Assembly (NCBI RefSeq): GCF_019312595.1
Contig: NZ_JAHWDQ010000001.1
Coordinates: 1,054,001 to 1,118,000, forward strand
Origin: Zhongshania aquimaris
GTDB taxonomy: Bacteria > Pseudomonadota > Gammaproteobacteria > Pseudomonadales > Spongiibacteraceae
DNA length: 64,000 nucleotides
Direction of reading: 5' to 3'
The notes beneath the pieces are model-generated. The model had not been told where the DNA came from. It worked only from the letters and a program-made list of their open reading frames with translations, and did no database searches. The translations under genes were made by a program, and so were the position numbers. Each line of letters begins with the position of its first letter. Positions within the stretch are counted from its first letter, which is position 1. Below are positions 57,755-64,000 of the stretch, one piece after another.

Positions 57755-58902
57755 TAAAGTCTTTCAATTATCGTTACATTCGCCTGACCACCGCCTTCGC
57801 ACATGGTCTGCAAACCATAGCGACCACCGGTGCGCTCAAGCTCATGAAGCAAAGTCGTCATTAATTTTGTGCCTGTTGCGCCCAGTGGATGACCTAAGGC
57901 AATCGCACCACCATTCACATTGGTTTTAGCATGGTCATAACCGGTTTCTTTCAACCACGCCATGACCACCGAGGCAAAGGCTTCGTTGATTTCGACAAGG
58001 TCAATATCCTGTAGAGACATGCCCGATTTTTTCAGTGCATATTCGGTGGCAGAAATCGGCGCCGTCAGCATCCAAATTGGGTCGTCTGCACGCACGCTCA
58101 TATGATGAATACGGGCGCGGGGCGTTAAGTTATAGCGTTTAAGTGCCGCTTCACTAACAACAAGAACGGCACTAGACGCATCGCAGGTTTGGCTAGACAC
58201 AGCCGCAGTCACTTTGTCGCAGCCAAACAAAAAATCTAATTCCGCCATTTTTTCTAAGCTGGAATTACGCGGCGTTTCATCCATTTTCACGTCGCCAAAG
58301 GGAATAATTTCCTTATCGAAATGACCCGCGGCAATTGCCTTTAATGCGCGCTGATGCGACTCATAAGAAAACAGTTCTAAATCTTTGCGCGATAAATTCC
58401 ATTTATCGGCAATCATCTGTGCAGATTTAAACTGCGTTGGTGGCTCGGCACCGTAGCGCTCCACCCAACCAGTCGATCCAGAGAAGGGGTCGCTAAAACC
58501 CAAGGGCGCAGCCAAAGTCATCGCAGATGAAATGGGAATTTGCGTCATGGTCTGCACACCGCCCGCCACAATCACGTCCATACAACCAGACATAATTGCC
58601 TGCGCCGCAAAATGCACCGACTGCTGCGATGAGCCGCACTGACGATCAATCGTCGTGCCCGGTACTTCTTGTGAAAGACCCGCCGCCAACCATGCGCTGC
58701 GTGCGATGTCGCCCGCGAGCGGGCCAACGGTATCTACACAACCAAAGATGACATCGTCGTATTCATTATCAGGAATGCCGTTGCGCTCAACGATGGCCTT
58801 CAACACGTGTGCACCCAAGTCTGCGCCGTGCACATGAGCAAGACCGCCTTTACGGCGCCCTGTTGGGCTGCGAACTGCGTCTACGATGTATGCTTCTGCC
58901 AT
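57754..58902 (-). CDS. fadA6: FadA6-like thiolase
   Basis: The 382-residue thiolase has nucleophile Cys in DRQCGSSQQSVHF, GHPLGATGTKL (His) and the terminal CEGGGQANVTIIERL. The TIIERL end, IPISSAMT and the WLAAGL segments agree with remembered Mycobacterium FadA6 (Rv3556c), which cleaves a late ring C/D CoA ester after ring opening. The stop is directly bordered by the 16-heptamer tract. A family A element lies upstream. Confidence 0.87.
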   Translation of the reverse strand: MAEAYIVDAVRSPTGRRKGGLAHVHGADLGAHVLKAIVERNGIPDNEYDDVIFGCVDTVGPLAGDIARSAWLAAGLSQEVPGTTIDRQCGSSQQSVHFAAQAIMSGCMDVIVAGGVQTMTQIPISSAMTLAAPLGFSDPFSGSTGWVERYGAEPPTQFKSAQMIADKWNLSRKDLELFSYESHQRALKAIAAGHFDKEIIPFGDVKMDETPRNSSLEKMAELDFLFGCDKVTAAVSSQTCDASSAVLVVSEAALKRYNLTPRARIHHMSVRADDPIWMLTAPISATEYALKKSGMSLQDIDLVEINEAFASVVMAWLKETGYDHAKTNVNGGAIALGHPLGATGTKLMTTLLHELERTGGRYGLQTMCEGGGQANVTIIERL

Positions 58903-58929
58903 GTTAAATCCTCTGCCTTTATCTGCGTT

Positions 58930-59080
58930 ATGCTGGACGGGAGACGGAAAACGCTAACCCCTCATCCCCGATGTACTATTTATTCTAAAGGTTAACTTTT
59001 TCTACTTGTGTTTAAGTTGCTATAAAACAACAGAAGCAAACGCTGCTTTTGCATCTCCCATCTCCCGTCAAGCTTCTCCC
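58930..59080. repeat. Family A intergenic inverted repeat upstream of fadA6
   Basis: ATGCTGGACGGGAGACGG at 58930-58947 pairs with CATCTCCCATCTCCCGTCAA (59052-59071) and AGCTTCTCCC (59071-59080). The loop is long (about 100 nt) and AT-rich, with no gene in it. Confidence 0.85.
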
Positions 59081-59085
59081 TTTAG

Positions 59086-60141
59086 CTAAGCCGCAAACGT
59101 ATTCCCAGCGCCTAACTTCGCTTCATCACTAAACACAAACTCCGCAATGCGCTGCTTATGAAAACCGGCTGTGCCATAGCTGCTGTTTAGCGCCCATGCA
59201 CGTTTCATGAAAATATGCAAATCCACTTCCCAGGTGTAACCCATGGCGCCATGGACTTGAATGCTATTTTTAGCCGCTAAATCGGCTACTTCGCAGGCCA
59301 CTACTTTGGCGTGGCTAACATTGTGCGAAGCACTGGATAATTTATTTGCCAGCGCGTAAGCGGCGCGATAAACCGGTGTTTTGGCGTACTCCAATTTGTA
59401 AGCGATATTTGCCATATGATGCTTAACCGCTTGGAAGCTACCGATAGCGACACCAAACTGTTTGCGATCCGTGGTGTATTGCACAGAGATATCGATCATG
59501 CGCTGGGCAACGCCAAGCGCCTGTGCTGCCGCTGCTAAAGCACCGCGATTAAGAGCAAACACAACTAAATCTTTTGCCTTTTGGCCGTCTGCTAATTTAT
59601 GAGCCGCAGCGACATCAAATTCGACGGCAAACAATTTGCGCCCCAAATCAATGGACTCGTTGTAGCGAAGCTCAACTGCGCCCGCTTCCACCGCATACAA
59701 CGCACCTTCTTTTTCGAGAATCAACAGATCAGCGATATGCGCATCTTCAACGAGATTATTCACTTCCAGACCAACCACGACCTTGGCTTCGCCACTGGCA
59801 ATTTTAGGAAGCCACTGCTCAGCAAAGGCAGAATCGCCAACCTCCATAATGGTTGGCACTGCAACCAGCGCGCTGTGAACCAGTGGCTCAGCCAAAGCAA
59901 CATAGCCCGCCTCCTGCGCTAGCAGAACAAAATCCAACTCGTTCATACCCAAGCCACCATGAGCCTCGGGAACAGTAATGCCAGTAAGACCCATCTCAAC
60001 AAACTGCTGCCACAAAGCATCACTGCGACCAGACTCAGTTTGCCATGCCGCACGAATTGATTCCGGCGTGACCTCGTTAACCAGAAAATCCCTTACCGAC
60101 TCCTGAAACAACAACTGGTCTTCGCTAAATGTAAAATCCAT
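59086..60141 (-). CDS. Acyl-CoA dehydrogenase, small subunit type (FadE32-like)
   Basis: The 351-residue protein begins MDFTFSEDQLLFQESVRDFL and has QFGVAIGSFQAVKHHMANI and HGAMGYTWEVDLHIFMKRAW. It is shorter than a classic ~390-aa dehydrogenase, as in the smaller partners of alpha2beta2 steroid dehydrogenases (FadE32/FadE33 type). The adjacent 390-aa gene is the likely partner. It is separated from that gene by 302 nt with a BIME-like repeat. Confidence 0.82.
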   Translation of the reverse strand: MDFTFSEDQLLFQESVRDFLVNEVTPESIRAAWQTESGRSDALWQQFVEMGLTGITVPEAHGGLGMNELDFVLLAQEAGYVALAEPLVHSALVAVPTIMEVGDSAFAEQWLPKIASGEAKVVVGLEVNNLVEDAHIADLLILEKEGALYAVEAGAVELRYNESIDLGRKLFAVEFDVAAAHKLADGQKAKDLVVFALNRGALAAAAQALGVAQRMIDISVQYTTDRKQFGVAIGSFQAVKHHMANIAYKLEYAKTPVYRAAYALANKLSSASHNVSHAKVVACEVADLAAKNSIQVHGAMGYTWEVDLHIFMKRAWALNSSYGTAGFHKQRIAEFVFSDEAKLGAGNTFAA

Positions 60142-60443
60142 TAGTTCACCTTTTGGGCCTGCATTTATTGGCCGCTAAATTTGTCTGCTTACTTCTTTTC
60201 AATCTCAATTCTTATGCGGGACAAACAAACCAGCCGCATATGTATTCCCGCGCTCCCCACACCCGTCATACCCGACTCGATCGGGTATCCAGAGTGAGCG
60301 GAGCGAATGCCCTTCTTTTCTGGAATATGTCATAGCACGCAATCTGCGGCCTATGGATCCCCGTTTTCACGGGGATGACGTCTAAAAGTCGGCGTCGTTT
60401 GACCGACTGAGCACGATTTCAACGCCGCTATGCGGTGAAAAGA
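60142..60443. other. 302-nt spacer with a BIME-like repeat
   Basis: No gene is visible. The centre holds the family C inverted repeat; the sides are AT-richer and show no clear promoter. This is the longest gap inside the ring C/D cluster. Confidence 0.6.
60264..60380. repeat. Family C BIME-like pair of inverted hairpins
   Basis: The left hairpin is CGTCATACCCGACTCGATCG followed by GGTATCCAGA. The right hairpin, read on the opposite strand, starts CGTCATCCCCGTGAAAACGG. The two are similar to each other in opposite orientation and flank about 50 nt. The GTCATCCCCG(...)CGGGGAT motif is a common bacterial dispersed hairpin. Confidence 0.8.
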
Positions 60444-61616
60444 TCATTTCCTCGGCATACCGAGTAGACGTTCGGCGATTATGTTTCGTTGTATCTCATT
60501 CGTTCCCGCATAAATCGGCCCCGACTGCGAGAACAACCAGCCATCTAACCAGCTACCTACTTCACCGGCGTCGGGTGCGTGGGGTACAAGCTCTGCCCGC
60601 GCGCCTAAAATTTTCAAGCCTAGGCCGTGCATTTGCTGATCAAGCTCTGACCAAAATATTTTATTGGTTGAGGCTTCTGCGCCAATCTTGCCGCCCTGCA
60701 TTAAACGGCAGGCAGTTTGATAGGTGGTTAGTGCGTAGGCTTCGGCATCCATGTAGGCACGTAACACCGCATCGCGCACGGCGGGGTCTTGGTCTGCGCT
60801 TTCTTGATTGGCTTTGTATAAATTTACGAGGCGCTTTGCGGTTTCTTGAAAACGCGCAGGTGAACGGAGCATGAGGCCGCGCTCAAATCCGGCGGTGGCC
60901 ATGGCCACACTCCAACCTTCGCCTTCACCACCTAAGCGGCAATCGACAGGTACTTTGACGTTGTCGAAAAATATTTCCGCAAAACCGGGCAAGCCATCGA
61001 GCTGGGGAATTGGACGAACGGTAATGCCCTCTGATTCCAGCGGCACCAAAATAAAGGTGAGTCCTTTGTGGCGCTCGGATGCCGGATCGGTTCTGAACAT
61101 ACCGAAACACCAGTCCGCCCACACGGCACGGGTAGACCATGTTTTTTGGCCGTTAATGATGTAATGACTACCGTCTTCGCTCAGCGTTGCAGTGGAGCGA
61201 ATCGCCGCCATATCTGAACCGGCGTTTGGCTCAGACCAGCCCTGACACCAGATATCTTTACCTGTTGCCATGCCGTTTAAAAAGCGTTTTTTCTGCTCGT
61301 CGGTGCCGTATTCCATTAGGGTCGGACCGAGCAGGAAAATCCCATTTTGATTTACCCGCAGCGGTGCGCGTGCCGCGTAATACTCTTCTTCAAAAATAAG
61401 CCATTGCAGAAGATCGGCACCACGGCCGCCCATTTCCTCTGGCCAGGTAATCATGCCCCAGCGGCCTTCGTAGAGTTTTGCTTCCCATTCGCGGTGCTGC
61501 TGAAAACCTTCTTCGGTATCGAAGGATTTTAGTGGTTCAGCCGGCACATTAGCCGCAAGCCAAGCGCGAACTTCGGCGCGGAATGCGGTTTGTTCGGGGG
61601 TGTATTCGAGCTTCAT
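60444..61616 (-). CDS. Acyl-CoA dehydrogenase, large subunit type (FadE31-like)
   Basis: Start ATG 61616 gives MKLEYTPEQTAFRAEVRAWL and 390 residues; the frame is open upstream through the repeat element but that part is not conserved. It shows CQGWSEPNAGSDMA, WSTRAVWADWCFGMFRTD, ERGLMLRSPARFQ and PIYAGTNEIQRNIIAERLLG. Pairing with the 351-aa gene fits the heteromeric FadE31-type steroid dehydrogenases. Which intermediate it oxidises cannot be told from sequence. Confidence 0.83.
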   Translation of the reverse strand: MKLEYTPEQTAFRAEVRAWLAANVPAEPLKSFDTEEGFQQHREWEAKLYEGRWGMITWPEEMGGRGADLLQWLIFEEEYYAARAPLRVNQNGIFLLGPTLMEYGTDEQKKRFLNGMATGKDIWCQGWSEPNAGSDMAAIRSTATLSEDGSHYIINGQKTWSTRAVWADWCFGMFRTDPASERHKGLTFILVPLESEGITVRPIPQLDGLPGFAEIFFDNVKVPVDCRLGGEGEGWSVAMATAGFERGLMLRSPARFQETAKRLVNLYKANQESADQDPAVRDAVLRAYMDAEAYALTTYQTACRLMQGGKIGAEASTNKIFWSELDQQMHGLGLKILGARAELVPHAPDAGEVGSWLDGWLFSQSGPIYAGTNEIQRNIIAERLLGMPRK

Positions 61617-61638
61617 ATTTTCTTCCGTTATTCGCAGT

Positions 61639-61710
61639 ACGCTAGATGGAAGACGGAGAACGCAGAACCGCGTTCTTTTGCATCTCCCGTCTCCCGTCAC
61701 GCATCTCCCG
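61639..61710. repeat. Family A intergenic inverted repeat upstream of the FadE31-like gene
   Basis: ACGCTAGATGGAAGACGGAG (61639-61658) and CATCTCCCGTCTCCCGTCAC (61681-61700) plus GCATCTCCCG (61701-61710) form the arms. The left arm is diverged from the family consensus, the right arm keeps it. Confidence 0.85.
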
Positions 61711-61715
61711 CTGTC

Positions 61716-62468
61716 CTAGAACTTGGCATCACGTTTTTCAACAAACGCGTCTTTAGCTTCCTGCGAATCAGGATCGGCATAAGCCTCCTGCGTGAAGCCC
61801 TGCTCCCAGCGGTATTTATCTTCTAAATTACCGTCTTCAATACCGTTTAATGCTTCTTTGGCGAGCTGCACCATGCGCGGTGACTTAGCCGCCATTTTGC
61901 GGGCGATGTCGCGGGCGGTATCGAGTAACTGATCACGGGGCACAACCTTTTCTACAGCACCTAAACGATAGGCTTCCTGCGCATCGATTGGCTCGCCGGT
62001 AAAATACATGTAACGCACTTTTTGCACGGGGAACATACGCTGTAAATGCGCGCCGCCTCCCATGGCACCGCGGTCTACTTCTGGCACGGCAAAGGTGGCG
62101 CACTCGGAGGCAACTAACACATCGGCTGCGCCGCTAATGCCAATCCCGCCGCCCAGTACAAAACCGTGCACGGCAACAATCACCGGCTTGGGGTTGCGGT
62201 GAATCGCTTTAAAGGTGTCGTAATTGCCTTTGTTTACTTTGGTAATCATGGCGCTATTGGCGGCAAGTTCTTTGATATCGACACCGGCACAAAAGCCACG
62301 ACCTTCTGCCGCAATAATAATGGCCCGCACATCAGGGTTTTCACCCAGTGCATTTAGCTCTGCCGCAATCGCCAACCAGCCAGCGCTATTGAAGGCATTC
62401 ACCGGTGGGTGATTAAAAATTACTTCGGCAATACCGCTGTCGATACGAGTAGAAAATGGCTGAGACAT
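61716..62468 (-). CDS. echA20: EchA20-like ring D hydrolase (enoyl-CoA hydratase family)
   Basis: The 250-residue crotonase-fold protein starts with VIFNHPPVNAFNSAGWLAIA, has AAEGRGFCAGVDIKELA and VHGFVLGGGIGISGAADVLV for the oxyanion hole, then FAVPEVDRGAMGGGAHLQR. The PPVNA/GRGF.AGVDIKE/PEV(D/E)RGA pattern agrees with EchA20 (Rv3550), the hydrolase that opens steroid ring D in ring C/D catabolism. It starts 2 nt after ipdC, so the two are coupled. Confidence 0.87.
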   Translation of the reverse strand: MSQPFSTRIDSGIAEVIFNHPPVNAFNSAGWLAIAAELNALGENPDVRAIIIAAEGRGFCAGVDIKELAANSAMITKVNKGNYDTFKAIHRNPKPVIVAVHGFVLGGGIGISGAADVLVASECATFAVPEVDRGAMGGGAHLQRMFPVQKVRYMYFTGEPIDAQEAYRLGAVEKVVPRDQLLDTARDIARKMAAKSPRMVQLAKEALNGIEDGNLEDKYRWEQGFTQEAYADPDSQEAKDAFVEKRDAKF

Positions 62469-62470
62469 GA

Positions 62471-63544
62471 TTATTTCCCCTGCGCCTGTAAACGCTGTAA
62501 TTGGGCTTCGGCCTCGGCAACCAGACCGCTAATTAATTCTTCACAACTTAATAATTTATCGATCACGCCAGCGACTTGACCAGAGGGCAATACGCCGTCG
62601 TCGGGACGACCATCGACCATGGCTTTCTGAATAATCATGGGCGCGTTGGCCGACATAATGGCTTGCGCTGGCGTTAGGTCACCGTCTTTGCTCATGGCGA
62701 TAGCCGACTTCAGCAAACCGAAAATGCTGGCACCGGTAAACTTGCGAAACGCCAAACCGTTACGCAGTGCAATCACTAATTTTTTAAGATTTCCCGCGCG
62801 CTCTAACTCCGCTAAAAAGCGATTTAGAATCATGCGCTGCTGAATACCATCAAGGGCTTGCGAGACAATAATGTCAGCGGGATTTTTACAATCTAAATAG
62901 CGTTGCTTAGTCGCCTCTGGAACGGGACTTTCCTTGGTCAATAAAAAGCGCGTTCCCATCGCGATGCCATCGGCACCAAAGGCCATCGCCGCAATTAAGC
63001 CGCGCCCATCTTTGAAACCACCGGCACCCAACACGGGAACCTGTGCGCCAACCGCGTCTACCACTTGTGGCAATAGCAATGTCGTTGGCACCGAGCCAGT
63101 GTGTCCACCGCCCTCGCCGCCCTGAACCGTAACCGCATCGGCACCCATTTCAACCGCTTTAACAGCGTGCTTGGGCAAGCCGATGGTGGGCATACAGACC
63201 ACGCCGGCATCTTTAAGCTTGGCGACCATGTCCTTGCCCGGTGAGCGCGAGTAACTGACTGCCTTCACCTTGTGCTTAATGACCAGATCGACAATCTCGG
63301 CAGCATTGGGCTGATACATGTGAAAATTGACGCCGAAATTTGCCTCGGTTAATGACTTCACTTTGAGAATATCAGCTTCCATTTGCGCAGGCGGAATCGT
63401 TGCCCCCGCTAAAAAGCCAAAGCCACCGGCATTGCCTGTGCCCGCAACCAACTGCGGATCGGCAACCCAGCCCATCGCAGTCTGGATGACAGGATAGCGG
63501 CAGCCGAGAAGTTCGGTAATTCGAGTATTAAGTAGCTTCGACAT
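62471..63544 (-). CDS. ipdC: IpdC-like FMN enzyme (nitronate monooxygenase family)
   Basis: The 357-residue TIM-barrel flavoprotein has GCRYPVIQTAMGWVADPQLV, AGGFGFLAGATI, VQGGEGGGHTGSVPT and GAGGFKDGRGLIAAMAFGAD, the FMN and phosphate sites of the nitronate monooxygenase/2-nitropropane dioxygenase family. In steroid gene clusters this protein is IpdC, needed to convert the ring C/D CoA ketone before hydrolytic opening. Position between ipdB and echA20 supports that role over nitronate detoxification. Confidence 0.87.
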   Translation of the reverse strand: MSKLLNTRITELLGCRYPVIQTAMGWVADPQLVAGTGNAGGFGFLAGATIPPAQMEADILKVKSLTEANFGVNFHMYQPNAAEIVDLVIKHKVKAVSYSRSPGKDMVAKLKDAGVVCMPTIGLPKHAVKAVEMGADAVTVQGGEGGGHTGSVPTTLLLPQVVDAVGAQVPVLGAGGFKDGRGLIAAMAFGADGIAMGTRFLLTKESPVPEATKQRYLDCKNPADIIVSQALDGIQQRMILNRFLAELERAGNLKKLVIALRNGLAFRKFTGASIFGLLKSAIAMSKDGDLTPAQAIMSANAPMIIQKAMVDGRPDDGVLPSGQVAGVIDKLLSCEELISGLVAEAEAQLQRLQAQGK

Positions 63545-63565
63545 AGTCTTTACCTTGATTGCTTT

Positions 63566-63629
63566 ATGCTGGACGGGAGACGGGAAACGCAGAAGCAGGC
63601 CTTAGCATCTCCCGTCTCCCGTCCAGCAT
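63566..63629. repeat. Best-preserved family A element between ipdB and ipdC
   Basis: The left arm ATGCTGGACGGGAGACGGGA (63566-63585) and right arm (63610-63629) are perfectly complementary over 20 bp, with a 24-nt loop. This copy defines the family consensus. It sits between the ipdB stop and the ipdC start on the transcribed strand. Confidence 0.93.
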
Positions 63630-63638
63630 ATTGCAGTA

Positions 63639-64000
63639 TCAAGCCCGCACTCCCGCTGGGTTATCCTTCAACTGCTTGCTGCGCAGATTGTGCGGATCGA
63701 TTTGGCGAATAACCGCTAATTGCTCTTCGGTGGGCGCCGCTGTCGTCGCTATCGTATCTGGCACATGCACCTCGAATCCGGTGTTAGCAACCACCTCGTC
63801 CACTGTGACACCAGGGTGCAAACTCACAATCTGCATTTGGTGATTCGGGCCGTTAAAATCGAACACACCTAAGTTGGTGTACACGCAGCGCAAATCAATT
63901 TCGTCAAAGCTGTAACCCTTGGGCAAACGATCTGGATTAAAACCAATGGTGCACACGACATCGCATTCGCCTTCAATAAATACGCGGGGGCCATGGGCGG
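63639..64000 (-). CDS. ipdB: IpdB-like CoA-transferase-family subunit, cut by the window edge
   Basis: The frame runs from the stop at 63639 and is open to the window edge. The first codons upstream of an internal GTG read AHGPRVFIEGECDVVCTIGF without a stop, so the gene extends beyond 64000. The visible C-terminal part (YTNLGVFDFNGPNHQMQIVS, then LHPGVTVDEVVANTGFEVHV) is the standard end of the beta subunit of class I CoA-transferases. With ipdC and echA20 next to it, it is most likely IpdB, partner of IpdA in opening steroid ring C by hydrolysis. Confidence 0.85.
   Translation of the reverse strand, partial: AHGPRVFIEGECDVVCTIGFNPDRLPKGYSFDEIDLRCVYTNLGVFDFNGPNHQMQIVSLHPGVTVDEVVANTGFEVHVPDTIATTAAPTEEQLAVIRQIDPHNLRSKQLKDNPAGVRA

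Noticed and set aside
57552-57767. Minus-strand frame encoding an RKSEVGS-type repeat peptide
   Set aside because: It is a translation of the heptamer tract (period 21 nt) and has no ribosome-binding site or family match.
51136-64000. KstR2-type operator motifs in the steroid cluster
   Set aside because: I looked for AnCAAGnnCTTGnT-like dyads in all gaps and saw none; control probably differs from actinobacteria or lies outside the window.

Overview
This 64 kb window comes from a marine-type gammaproteobacterium. The housekeeping blocks keep a Pseudomonas-like gene order (dsbD-aroQ-accB-accC-prmA-dusB-fis-purH-purD-retS, and coq7-osmC-crp/vfr-trpC-trpD-trpG). The accessory content (ring C/D steroid catabolism, several acyl-CoA dehydrogenases, dispersed intergenic hairpins) suggests a Spongiibacteraceae/Cellvibrionales-like lineage. 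That placement is an inference from gene content, not a measured phylogeny. No rRNA, tRNA, CRISPR array, transposase or phage gene was seen.

Layout. 1-6.5 kb: a truncated DUF1295 (steroid 5-alpha-reductase-fold) membrane protein, a LOG-family phosphoribohydrolase, a ModF-like double ABC ATPase, PBP1b (mrcB) and a PfkB-family kinase. 6.5-10.5 kb: a YajG-type lipoprotein, DUF2333 protein and PCu(A)C copper chaperone, divergent from dsbD. 10.7-22.8 kb: aroQ-accB-accC, prmA, a zinc-ribbon DUF3426 protein, dusB-fis, purH, purD, a RetS-like hybrid kinase and coq7. 23-29.5 kb: a VOC protein and OsmC protein opposite crp/vfr, then the trpEGDC operon and a parDE toxin-antitoxin pair. 29.6-34.4 kb: plsB divergent from selO, then a DUF3010 gene.

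34.3-42.4 kb: a cytochrome P450-TetR pair with a perfect 25-bp palindrome upstream. Next is an operon of three different photolyase/cryptochrome genes (CRY-DASH, a class I-like protein, and an FeS-BCP/PhrB-type protein) joined by 4-nt overlaps. It is followed by a small DUF2986 gene and a GST with an extra C-terminal domain. 42.9-49.0 kb: a TetR-TonB receptor-carboxylesterase-serine hydrolase operon with two tandem operator-like palindromes, which looks like an acquired uptake-and-hydrolysis cassette. 49.6-51.1 kb: NADAR, PACE efflux and YgjP-like metalloprotease genes.

51.1-64 kb, all on the minus strand: a steroid ring C/D (HIP) degradation cluster. It holds ipdB (cut by the window edge), ipdC, echA20, two acyl-CoA dehydrogenases, fadA6, an SDR, a YfaZ-type outer membrane protein, another acyl-CoA dehydrogenase, fadE30, ipdF and a second thiolase. 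Together these would take ring C/D acyl-CoA intermediates through beta-oxidation, ring opening and thiolysis.

The most unusual feature is a set of dispersed hairpin elements. Every spacer longer than about 90 nt in the steroid cluster carries one: family A (GGGAGACGG core), family B (GTCTGAC/GTCGGA core) or a BIME-like family C. Families A or B also occur between purH and purD, coq7 and the VOC gene, and crp and trpC. One family B copy has expanded into 16 tandem heptamers that abut the fadA6 stop codon.
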